Positions 55,475 to 64,000 of a stretch of 64,000 nucleotides of DNA are shown piece by piece. The stretch is from Arion vulgaris (taxonomy: Eukaryota > Mollusca > Gastropoda > Stylommatophora > Arionidae), in NCBI GenBank assembly GCA_020796225.1, contig CM036756.1, forward strand, positions 56,884,616 through 56,948,615, given 5' to 3'. Every line of letters begins with the position of its first letter. The stretch's first letter is position 1. A model generated the notes under the pieces. The model was not told where the DNA came from, ran no database searches, and saw nothing but the letters and a program-made list of their open reading frames with translations. Both the position numbers and the translations under genes were made by a program.

Positions 55475-55690
55475 AAAAAATTGAAGTATTTTAGACATAA
55501 AAAAACACGACAGGGTTAGAGAATACCATTATGGAAGGAGGCATGCTGAAATAGGTGAAAATAGGAGGACCACTGCGAAGATGGATTATGAATGTGACTG
55601 ATTGTTTGAAAATGGCGGCAGTAGGGGCCGAATTCCGAAGAACTGTTCGGTTGACAAAGTTCTGCTCGGGACATACTTTTGGAATATACT
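55475..55690 (+). mobile_element. LINE-D 3' fragment
   Basis: AAAATTGAAGTATTTTAGAC, CATTATGGAAGGAGG and ACAAAGTTCTGCTCGGGAC match 63560-63780. Confidence 0.7.
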
Positions 55691-55779
55691 ATAACTGCAC
55701 AGTTTATTCCGACTTTATGCTAACAGTATCAAACATGGGCAACGAATAAAGTACGGACACGGAAAAATAAGTAATGGGC

Positions 55780-56055
55780 ATTCTCTGAGAAGTCAGCAAC
55801 CCAACTTGTACATTACTTGGCTCAAAAACACACATTCAAATTGAATTTTGGAATGTGAGAACGATGGCCACGGCTACAAAACCAGCTCAAATTGCAGAAG
55901 AAATGAAGATACTTTGCTGAGAGAGGCAAGAAATATCGGTCTCAGTTTCATGGAGGAGATTGAGCGAGTTATCCAGGATAGAGCGGTATGGAGACATTAC
56001 TTGCAGGCCCTATGTAACGTATAACGGTACGAGAGGAATTATTTTTATTATTATT
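55780..56055 (+). mobile_element. LINE-B 5' end fused to its 3' end
   Basis: 55845-55905 encodes Phe-Trp-Asn-Val-Arg-Thr-Met and Ala-Gln-Ile-Ala-Glu-Glu-Met, which resembles the first residues of LINE apurinic endonucleases. At about 55910 this joins directly to the last 145 bp of LINE-B (TTTGCTGAGAGAGGCAAGAA to GTAACGTATAACGGTACGAG plus (ATT)n). Everything between is absent. It is an internally deleted, nonautonomous copy. Confidence 0.65.
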
Positions 56056-56250
56056 CTCTGAGAAGAAATGAGTAAAGAATAAAAAAAATGGACATTGGAG
56101 TGGGAGGCAAATGGTTCACAAAAGAAAGAACGACGAAAGGTCAAGATATATTATGCAGTGGACACTGGGGGACAGCGTAAAAAGGCAGTTCTAGAAGCAC
56201 ATGGAGGATAACTTTTGAAGAAGAGCATAAAGGCATGCGTAAGACTTTGA
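56056..56250 (+). mobile_element. LINE fragment, degraded
   Basis: CTCTGAGAAGAAATGAGTAAAG, TTGGAGTGGGAGGCAAATGG and GGGACAGCGTAAAAAGGCAG match the Leu-Arg-Arg-Asn and following basic regions of LINE-A/B in broken frames. Confidence 0.55.
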
Positions 56251-56589
56251 TGCACAAAGAAAGACACAAAATCGAATTGAGTAGAAATATTTTTTAAAAT
56301 CTCTGCATAACGTGCCTTTGGGCGCAATGAAAACTGATGAGTATCTATTTTAATCTTGAGTGACTCAAGTAGAATCCACCGACTCTTAAAATTGAACAAG
56401 GCCACTAGAGCGTAAATTCATCAAAATATCACAGGGTTACACCGACTCTATAGTTTTACTACAAATGATACTTCTCCATAACTTCAAACTCTCTTTGTTC
56501 TTTGCTGCATGTTAAAGTGTTCTCTTATGGCTTCTTTTTTGGTATGTTGCGTTGAAGAACGATGTTTGCATCACACTCCAAATGTAATA

Positions 56590-56870
56590 AGTTCGAATCC
56601 CGTCTTCTTCTGCTCTTCTTCTTTGCGTTCGCTCATTACGACCAATTTTAATCACTCTTTCTGATATGTTTGATCTTTGCCAAGAACATGTATACGTTGC
56701 ACATTGGTTTAGTAGGCTCCTAAACGCATAGATTTCTACACGTTTAGGACACGTGCATCCAATTTCAGCCAAACCTCCTTAGTTGTCTCTTACGACATGC
56801 GTGGCAGGTAACATTGGTTCTATTCTTTACACCCCAAATATTTGGGCCCCGGTAACTACTCGGGCGTCGA
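56590..56870 (-). mobile_element. SRE family, variant b
   Basis: Reversed tail CTTCTTCTGCTCTTCTTC, then ACGACCAATTTTAATCACTC, CGCATAGATTTCTACACG, reversed core TCTTACGACATGCG and GGGCCCCGGTAAC at the head. Confidence 0.82.
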
Positions 56871-56879
56871 ATCCCGTAT

Positions 56880-57175
56880 AAAGTGATCATAATATTTCCC
56901 AGTGATCCTTTATCTCAATGTAGGTGAGATCGAGGGTCTAGTCCTATGATAGACGAACGTTAAAATCTTTAGTTAAATACGTTAAAAAATAAATAGCAAC
57001 TGAAAATCTAGAAGAGTAGGCTGGATAGCTAAAGTCTGGCAAAAATCATTGCTACCAATTTACACAATTATTATAAAATAATACAATTTTTCCTATCTTC
57101 AAATTTACGCCAGGTACCTTTGCCGGTGATACAGAGAGTGTGCATTGCCACTGAGATCTTCATGTGCAAAAACTG
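56880..57175 (+). mobile_element. SINE-C, diverged copy
   Basis: CAGTGATCCTTTATCTCAAT, GGCTGGATAGCTAAAG-like, TTGCCGGTGATACAGAGAG and CACTGAGATCTTCATGTG follow the SINE-C order. The head merges with the preceding SRE copy and the tail is lost. Confidence 0.65.
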
Positions 57176-57351
57176 TCGGTACCACTTTATCAAATAATAC
57201 AATAATATTTGGTTTCTATATTCTGTGATGATGCCAATCTCAGAGTTGGTTTCTGTCAAATAGTCATACTGAAGTTTGTATAGTACTGGAACCATAATGT
57301 CCATATATTTATGTGTCAAAACTGCGTCACTATGAGACTCCATGGGCATGT
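57172..57351 (-). CDS. Candidate exon, unknown product
   Basis: On the minus strand GGGCTTTGTTTCAG (to 57352) is a good splice acceptor. It is followed by ATG at 57349 and 59 codons without a stop (Met-Pro-Met-Glu-Ser-His, Leu-Tyr-Lys-Leu-Gln-Tyr-Asp-Tyr, Ile-Ile-Thr-Glu-Tyr-Arg). The frame then enters the SINE-C copy. No domain recognised and no clear donor. Might be the coding end of an exon broken by the SINE, or chance. Confidence 0.2.
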
Positions 57352-57448
57352 CTGAAACAAAGCCCTCTGTAACATAAGACCTACTAGATCAAGTGGAAAT
57401 TTCCGAAAAATAATTCTTCTCACGTGACGTGATCGCTGCATTTTATTA

Positions 57449-57775
57449 TTGTTAAATCATGATATATTCGTTTTAAAAAGAAACACATCACATGAAAACA
57501 AGACCATATGTCCCAAATTAAATTTAGCACTACGGAATATAATTAACACTTTAAATTTAATAAATAACAATTTACTAATAGACTTGAGTCAAATGGAACT
57601 TTATTGCATTGAGTTAGATATGGAAGTCAAAGGAGATCAAAACAATCACAACACTGAGAATCGTTCAATCATATGTGAAATCAGTGCTGTTCCATGGCTC
57701 GGAAACACGGAGGACAACAAACCAACAGAAAACTACATTAACCCTAATTTAAACCAGACAGTTCCATGTCTTTGA
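57449..57775 (+). CDS. Open frame of unknown origin
   Basis: 108 codons, Asn/Ile/Leu-rich, with Thr-Leu-Asn-Leu-Ile-Asn-Asn-Asn and Cys-Ile-Glu-Leu-Asp-Met-Glu-Val. The first codon is not ATG (TTG). It does not resemble the transposons here. AT-rich composition could explain it by chance. Confidence 0.15.
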   Translation: MLNHDIFVLKRNTSHENKTICPKLNLALRNIINTLNLINNNLLIDLSQMELYCIELDMEVKGDQNNHNTENRSIICEISAVPWLGNTEDNKPTENYINPNLNQTVPCL

Positions 57776-58045
57776 TTTGATTTTTACTGATGGGGATTCG
57801 TAGTGCATTTATGTAAACCCCCAAAGATTGAAAAATACCAGGCGTACTTGTACCGTTTAGTACGTTGTCAATTCGTCGTTCATTAACCACATCGGTCATG
57901 TCAGATAATATACAGAGAGCAATAATAGTACGATCTAACTACACATAATTTCCCTAAGGAGTGCATCTCAAGTAGTCACTGATTGGTACTCTGTAACGGA
58001 TTTGTTTAAGCTAACGGAAAACTCACAGTACAGTATCATTAAACA

Positions 58046-58102
58046 TACACACACACACACGCACACACACACACACGCAAGCACACACACACACACACAA
58101 GG
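58046..58102 (+). repeat. (CA)n microsatellite
   Basis: ACACACACACACACGCACAC and continuing to about 58102. Confidence 0.97.
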
Positions 58103-58404
58103 CTCGCAAGCGCACATGCATACTCACTCACGCAGGCACACATATACACGTAGACAGGGACATAGATAGACACTCAGGCATCCACGCATATGTCTCTAGT
58201 TGATTAAATTGGACGAAATGTATGCGTACGTCTTCACGTACTCACACCAATGAGACTTGGAGAAGGAGAGGGTAGAAAGGATCTCTATGATATGAAGAAG
58301 GTAAACAATACACATAAAAATGTGTGATATTCCAGTTTTAGTGAAGGACACACACAGTCAACAATGTGAGGATATAATATAACCATTTCAAATTAATATC
58401 CAAC

Positions 58405-58590
58405 TTTTTGGGGTTTTTCCGATCCAGAAGCACTTGAACTTTCAGCTCTTCGGTGCCACGAACACCGTAAATCTGGAGAACCTGTGGTTTTTCTGCCAGC
58501 CCGCAGAATTCTGCCGGACCGCACTCACAGGGGACTTCACCCGTCGTCCAACGCGCTACGAACACGCTGGGCAGGCGGGTATAAACTGTT
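58405..58590 (+). repeat. Dispersed repeat, paired with 50560-50690
   Basis: GAAGCACTTGAACTTTCAGC and ACGAACACCGTAAATCTGGA. It extends further right than the other copy, with a GC-rich end (GCCAGCCCGCAGAATTCTGC). Confidence 0.65.
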
Positions 58591-59059
58591 TAAAACTGTT
58601 ATTCCAGTCTTCATTCAAGCATAACAATTTATTCACATCATAGATCATACATTAACATTTACAAATAATGGTACTGGCATTTCTCATATCGTCTAGCTAT
58701 AATAGTAAAAAGCTAGAATAAAAAAATACTACCATTCTGTACACTTCCTATTTCTTCATACAATCACATAAAATCACACAATCAGAAAAAAAAAATCACA
58801 TAAAAAAACAAACTTCCCAAGTTTTTTAGAAGAAATATTTCGCAAACACCATAACCAACTAGAGGAGAATATATTAATATTTGTAGTCTCTTTGTATACA
58901 TTTCGGTTGGGAAAATAAATGGTAGTTGTTATGCTTTTGTCTATTCATACATTTACGTCGTCGACTAGAAAATGTCATACACAACATACCTAAGTCACGA
59001 CCTTGATGAAGATTCATTTTCGTTTTAGTTTCTTCTGTTGTTGTCTAACGTTTTCCTTA

Positions 59060-59275
59060 CAAAAACTTGAGTGTTTTCTTCTGTTTTATATTTTCTAATT
59101 TTTCTTCTTGTGTCGTCACACTGCTACCGGGTTGTTGCCCAGTGTCGTAGTTTTCTGTTTTTGTTTTGCGCTGTTCTGGTGGCTTGTGTGATTGTTATCT
59201 TTGCTCTTTCACAGGATTCTGCTACGCCATCTAACCATCTTTTCCGTGGTCTTTCTAATTTTACTTTTAGATAGT
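59060..59275 (-). mobile_element. LINE-F 3' fragment
   Basis: GTGTCGTCACACTGCTACCG, TGTTCTGGTGGCTTG and CCATCTAACCATCTTTTCCG are the reverse of 45735-45870. Confidence 0.75.
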
Positions 59276-59279
59276 GTTC

Positions 59280-59814
59280 AATGTATATACACATACAAAA
59301 ATAGTCATTTCATTTCTTCAATTAGTGACTTTGTTTAGTTACAGACTAGCTTTGGGTTTGTTATATTGCTAACAACTTTCAGAGAGCTTATGTTATCCTA
59401 GTTAAAGCAGTGAAGTAGTAGGACTGAATCTAGTCAAAACAGAAAATGATATCCTCGTCAAAGTATAGTAGGACTGAATCTAAGGATCTAGCCAAATCAG
59501 AAAATATTTTCCACGTCTAGTCAAAGTATCACATGCCTCACTCTTAGTCAAAACATGAAATTTATGTTATTTTATAGTGCACGAAACAATACTATATCAT
59601 TCTAGCATTAAGCGATGTAATGACATGCATTCATCGTGTACAATCATAGTTCTGACAAATTAATTGTTCTTTTGTCCGCATAAAATGAATTTAACGTCGC
59701 TCACAAATTTGCCATATTATCTTCGAGCTATACGATCGAACAGAACAAACTTGCTTAGAGTAAGAAATGATTAATTATTTATTACATTTGTAATCATAGT
59801 TTCAAACTTGCTCT
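59280..59814. other. Unassigned, with a short duplication
   Basis: GTAGGACTGAATCTA occurs at 59418 and 59468 with related flanks. No gene. Confidence 0.4.
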
Positions 59815-59816
59815 TC

Positions 59817-60065
59817 TTCATCTTCAAACGTTCCATATCGACCACTTGTTAACCACTCTGTGATTTGTATGTGATCTGAGTCTAAGATCGATTGTACGTT
59901 GTGGCAGTTATGCGCCTACAAGTACCCCAGCACATTCGATTAACGCTTATTTACTAGGCTAGCTTCCAAATGCCCCTACCTGAGTCGCCTCTTACGACAT
60001 GCCTTGTAGGTCACAGTTTTATTATTCTTTGCCCCCTGAGGCCCCGGTAACACGCGGGCGTTAAT
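59817..60065 (-). mobile_element. SRE family copy
   Basis: CTTCTTCATCTTC reversed tail, GAGTCGCCTCTTACGACATG reversed core and CACGCGGGCG. Possible 7-bp TSD TTTCAAA. Confidence 0.86.
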
Positions 60066-60700
60066 TTCAAAAATAATGTAACCTAATGCTTAAGGTCTTA
60101 AAAGAGGTAATACAGAAAAAAAATGAATAAGTTGCACCACGGTTGACTTTGTAAAGGAATATTTTTCCCTGTCAATTTGAACTTCTTTCATGTGTTTTAC
60201 CAAGCATATTTGAAGTTTTAGTTAGTTATGAACATTGCTTATTTGACACTTTTTGTTATTACAATAAGTAAAAATGTAATATCACATGAAAAAAAAATTG
60301 ATACTTGCTTACCGCAGGAAATGAATATCGCATCTTACATCACCGTAATCTCGATCGTAACTGATTGAACAGTTTAAACTTAGGTCAAATCCTACACTAT
60401 TTTTTAAAGTTTGAGGAAGGCACAAATTGTGTGAGAGTCACACATAAATGAAACAGATCAGCTTGGCATCAGTGCATCGCAGATTTGAACTTGTTCGGAT
60501 TCTGCGTTTTCATGTTGTCGAAGTAAAAATTTAAAACGACATCGCTGAGAGGAAACGCGCTTGGAAGTATAAGATGCAAGTACAGCCCTCTTAGTGTAGC
60601 ATGTCAGTTTGCAGAACGTCGCTCTTATCAGAGCATGTCGGAAAGACTTAAATCTCCTGTCAAGTCTATCGACTCTTTCATCGTTGTATTTAAAGTTACA
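60066..60700. other. Unassigned sequence
   Basis: No gene recognised. Confidence 0.35.
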
Positions 60701-60701
60701 T

Positions 60702-60850
60702 TAACCCTTTCACTCCTCTGTGCCGATATACTGGCTTTTAGTGTGTTTTAATATGCCGCAAAGCCAGTACACATGTTAATTAAGTATACTTTGTAATATA
60801 AGTGTGCTTGGAGGTAAACATAAATTGCAGACGTGAAAGTGTTTATCATC
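60702..60850. mobile_element. Possible piggyBac-like MITE
   Basis: Left end TTAACCCTTTCAC; right end GTGAAAGTGTTTA is an imperfect inverted copy. An internal inverted pair TACTGGCTTTT/AAAGCCAGTA lies at 60729-60772. Confidence 0.35.
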
Positions 60851-60964
60851 ATCTGCATGGTTGTTCCCTGCATCGTCCTCCAGGAACAATGCCCTCCATT
60901 ATTGCTGTCTCTAACATTACTTTGCCCAGCGATAGTTCTTAGATGTACATGTTTTATATAACTA

Positions 60965-61150
60965 AAATTTCCGCAGCCTTTTCAGACCGTAGGGTATGAA
61001 GTGACTGCCAATTAATATTTCTAGACCATAGTATGCAGGAGGTAGGAGGATCAATACCTTTACGCACATGTCAAAAGTCGAGTGTGGAATTGAACCAACA
61101 ACCCTCTTGTGTCGAGTGGATAGGCGAACACTTACGCAACCCGCTATAAA
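60965..61150 (-). mobile_element. SINE-E, best copy
   Basis: On the minus strand the head has GGTTGCGTAAGTGTTCGCC (A box region) and TTGGTTCAATTCC (B box). The body runs to ACGGTCTGAAAAGGCTGCGG. Related copies are at 43486 and 49878. Confidence 0.75.
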
Positions 61151-61620
61151 ATATGTATTTTCTCAATACAAGTTTTCCTAACAAACACCCCTTTGTGCTG
61201 TATGATAGACATAACAAAGCCAATTCAAAGTTGTAAGGATGGACCGTAGCCAATAAAACTGTACGTACGACAAGTTTTCAGAAGAAAACAATCCCCCGAT
61301 CCATTTTAACTTATGAGAAAGTTGTTTTTAAAGACATGACAGACACTTCAAGTTGTACAGGTTTCTAACATAAGATTTATAACTATCCACCTCTCATAGT
61401 ATCATCAATAAGGTGCGTATCCTTTATAGGATGTTGCTCTCTTTGCAGCACATCTGAAATTCACTCTGTCTCTTGCTAGTTCACCCAAATCGTCGATGGT
61501 CATGTTCATGGTTTCTTTTCTCATAGTATACTCAATGTATTTTCCCATTCACATATAACTAATATGATTGTTTATCTAGCAGAAAGGGGTGTGGTCAAGA
61601 AGAATCACAATGGAAATGAG
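61151..61620. other. Unassigned sequence
   Basis: No gene recognised. Confidence 0.35.
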
Positions 61621-61632
61621 CTGATAAGAAAC

Positions 61633-61872
61633 TGTCTCCGTCTTAACTGCATGTGTTACCGTTTTTAGGGCGGTGTAGGACATGGGGATGCGCAAAAAAC
61701 CTGCTGAATTTAATAGCTCCCTGGCTAGTGCAGTCGCCGTGAAACCGTTCAGGTTAGGATTTTTCTTTGTGCTCCCGACAGAAAAACAACCTCTTGCACT
61801 TATCGGGGATCGAACCCTGGTGTCCCGAATGGGAGTCCGCGCTCTAATTCATTCGGTCAGACACTCCTCAAA
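61633..61872 (-). mobile_element. SINE-D, full length with 10-bp TSD
   Basis: The minus-strand head has ACCGAATGAATTAGAGCGC and B box GGGTTCGATCCCCG. Perfect duplication GATAAGAAAC at 61623-61632 and 61873-61882. Partner of 28397-28622. Confidence 0.88.
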
Positions 61873-61944
61873 GATAAGAAACACTAAAAGATAAACAAAT
61901 GTGAGCTTGGTGGAATGTACCACTATGGCAGAGATATAGAAATC

Positions 61945-62335
61945 TTCTTCTTCTCCTTTCAACTCCCAACGGAGCACAGGTCTTCAATAAACTTCTTCCA
62001 TCTCTTCCTCTCTCTTGCCATCCATTCCATTCTTTTCATTTTTTACCTATCCTTTTCATATCAGTATACAGCTCTCTTTTCCAGGTATGTCTAAGGCTTC
62101 CCCTACTCCTCTTTCCTTGCGGGTCCCAAAACACTGCCTGTCTTGCAGTGTTTCCGGTCGGTCTTCTAAATGTGTGTCTTATCCATCGCCAGTCTCTTCC
62201 GTAGCTATTTCTCCACTGGTATCTGCTTAGTTCTTTCTCTGAGTTCCTCGTTTGTAATCTTATCATACCATCTCAGTTCCTCTATTCTACGTAAGCATAG
62301 ATTTATTATGGTCTGCAGTTTTCTGGTGGTTTTTT
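61945..62335 (-). mobile_element. LINE-A 3' fragment
   Basis: Reversed GAAGAAGAA tail, then the same sequence as 40826-41190. The minus frame (62266-62036) includes Arg-Trp-Ile-Arg-His-Thr-Phe-Arg-Arg and Gly-Lys-Arg-Ser-Arg-Gly. Confidence 0.82.
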
Positions 62336-62635
62336 TTGTTGAGAGATATAGAAATGTTTAGGATCAATTACAGCCGTGGCTAAATGCGAGATGTCACCAG
62401 ATCTAATTTTGTCTGTTATGAGACTACAACACATGGCCAGTATTTTGGGGAGATCGGTTAAGACAGCAACATCTCATAAAAATTACTGAGGTAACCATAT
62501 TGTCGACGAGTCTGCTACAGTATCCTTTCGATCGAAAACGTTATTGAAAATGAAATTGTCTGAGTGAAGTCACACCGACAGACACTCGCCTCTTATGATT
62601 AAAATATAATCATGCACATCACATCGTGAAGTTCA
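62336..62635. other. Unassigned sequence
   Basis: No gene recognised. Confidence 0.35.
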
Positions 62636-62750
62636 GCGATGATATGTGGCTCTGACATTGTGAAGTTCGACCATGTATATGTGGCTTGACATCGTGAAGT
62701 TCGACCATGTATATGTGGCTTGACATCGTGAAGTTCGACCATGTACATAT
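62636..62750 (+). repeat. 34-bp tandem repeat, about 3.3 copies
   Basis: GTGAAGTTCGACCATGTATA plus TGTGGCTTGACATC. Confidence 0.92.
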
Positions 62751-63009
62751 AGGTAAGTTGGTAGGTAGGTTATAAAAACAGTGCATTCATATCCAGAGTG
62801 AAGGAAATGGGAATCAAACTGGAGACTTCCAGACATGAACACTTTGTTAGAGACACGAGACATTTGATTAATCAACATAATGGGTGTGCTTAGTCAGTAT
62901 ACACTGTTAATGATACTGAGGAGGATATTGTAGAAAGTACGGACCTGTCCGGAGTTCTGGCATTATGATCCCTACCAATCAGCACGAATGTTACTTGATA
63001 TGTCTAAAC

Positions 63010-63181
63010 CAGTGGCGGCTCGTGATCCTTTTTGTTGGTGGGGCCAGACACACATTTTCGGAAAAATCATGGTTTGGATTAGGTTGGATTTTAATTTATT
63101 TAATTTTATTTTATAAATGCACGTTACACATTATTTTTGATGGGCCTGGCCCCACTGGCCCTTAATGACGAGCCGCAACTG
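63010..63181. mobile_element. hAT-like MITE, copy 2
   Basis: Termini CAGTGGCGGCTCGTGA and ACGAGCCGCAACTG. Perfect 8-bp duplication GTCTAAAC at 63002-63009 and 63182-63189. 172 bp, same interior as 29062-29226 (TTTTTGTTGGTGGGGCCAGA, TGGCCCTTAATGACGAGCCG). Confidence 0.92.
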
Positions 63182-63189
63182 GTCTAAAC

Positions 63190-63555
63190 TATAAGAGTTG
63201 TTGTCTATGTTTGATCTCATTCAACAATGTCCTGTTGATTTATAACTTTTATAGAACTAATTCATTTGTTTGTTTATGTGTCATATTATTTTTCTAGAAA
63301 TCCAACAGCAAATCTAGCAACACGTTTATTTCTGTTTACGCCTGAATGTCCTAGAATAATTTTTAGTATGATTGGTGTGGTCGGTTGAGGTACAATGTTT
63401 ATTCCCGTTCCTAATAATGGTCATTAGTCATTAGTGGACCCAATCTGGTTTTAGTGTCCGGAGCTCTGATTATCCAGTTACGACTCACAGCGACATTTCT
63501 ATTTTGTTGAGATCTCTGAGAATAGTTATTAACTAAATATAGCGAATATTTTCAA
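63190..63555. other. Unassigned sequence
   Basis: No gene recognised. Confidence 0.35.
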
Positions 63556-63559
63556 ATAA

Positions 63560-63818
63560 GAATGAGAAAATTGAAATATTTTGGACATATAAAGAGACAC
63601 GAAGGGATGGAGAAGGCCATCATGAAGGGAGCATCCCGGCAAAGAGAGAAGAGGAAGACCACGGAGAAGATGGATTCAGGATGTAACTGATGGTTTGACC
63701 GTGACAGCTGCAGAGGCGGGATATCTGGCCTACGAGAGAGAGAGAGCAATTTCAAAGGACTTGAGGTAGCAAAGTTCTGCTTAGGACAAGCTATTTGATG
63801 ATGATGATGATGAGTGAA
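63560..63818 (+). mobile_element. LINE-D 3' end with (GAT)n tail
   Basis: Met-Arg-Lys-Leu-Lys-Tyr-Phe-Gly-His-Ile-Lys-Arg-His is encoded from about 63560. A frameshift near 63645 leads to Arg-Trp-Ile-Gln-Asp-Val and Ala-Ala-Glu-Ala-Gly-Tyr. The tail is GATGATGATGATGATGA. Best copy of four. Confidence 0.8.
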
Positions 63819-63842
63819 TATGTTAAATTTTCATTGCTGGGT

Positions 63843-64000
63843 ATTCATGCATGTTAGGATTGACATGTTCCGGCTCAGGTGGAAGGAACGTTTATGTCTC
63901 TTCATGCATGTTAGGATTGACATGTTCCGGCTCAGGTGGAAGGAACGTTTATGTCTCTTCATGCATGTTAGGATTGACATGTTCCGGCTCAGGTGGAAGG
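63843..64000 (+). repeat. 57-bp tandem repeat, at least 2.8 copies, cut by window end
   Basis: ATGCATGTTAGGATTGACAT, GTTCCGGCTCAGGTGGAAGG and AACGTTTATGTCTCTTC; units are identical where they can be compared. Confidence 0.97.

Noticed and set aside
58046..58102. Regulatory Z-DNA or promoter element
   Set aside because: A (CA)n microsatellite with no nearby gene; nothing supports a function.
36473..61872. Functional tRNA genes at SINE heads
   Set aside because: A and B boxes are present but the cloverleaf pairing is poor and the sequences continue into SINE bodies flanked by target duplications.

Overview
The window is nuclear DNA of a repeat-rich animal, AT-rich, and I could not identify one certain host gene in it. 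The evidence for a metazoan is the mix of degraded APE/RT-type non-LTR retrotransposons (LINEs), a Penelope-like element with a GIY-YIG endonuclease, several tRNA-derived SINE families with target-site duplications, and hAT-like and piggyBac-like MITEs. The LINE C-termini and the SINE-like repeat carrying the core GTCGTAAGAGGCGAC suggest an invertebrate, probably a lophotrochozoan such as a mollusc or flatworm. The exact taxon cannot be read from the sequence alone.

Layout. 1-4.8 kb: a 21-bp minisatellite (about 80 copies, giving a spurious 550-codon open frame) and a 67-bp satellite (25 copies) that grew inside a dispersed element. 4.8-8.6 kb: LINE fragments and an intact SINE. 8.6-13.9 kb: a run of arrays (110, 36, 25 and 58 bp), three of which start in or touch a SINE-like repeat. 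14-20 kb: old repeats and a Penelope-like pseudo-element. 20-28 kb: a candidate host exon and 77-, 31- and 38-bp arrays, with LINE and SINE copies. 28-36 kb: a SINE with a 20-bp target duplication, a hAT-type MITE inside a LINE, and a LINE inserted into a 51-bp satellite. 36.8-39.9 kb: a large 31-bp satellite holding a MITE. 40-64 kb: interspersed SINEs, LINE 3' ends, an inverted Penelope palindrome, small arrays, a second hAT-type MITE, and a 57-bp array running off the window end.

How the parts relate. Tandem arrays take up roughly a fifth of the window by my count. At least three began within interspersed elements: the 58-bp array is the 3' end of an ATCA-tailed SINE, the 110-bp array starts in the GAAGAA tail of a SINE-like repeat, and the 67-bp array is an internal segment of a dispersed element. 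All LINE copies are truncated or frameshifted. Several SINEs have perfect target-site duplications and look fairly young, so a working LINE must have existed elsewhere in the genome. Possible host coding sequence is limited to three weak exon candidates (20918-21121 minus, 40335-40433 plus, 57172-57351 minus), supported only by splice-like signals and open frames.
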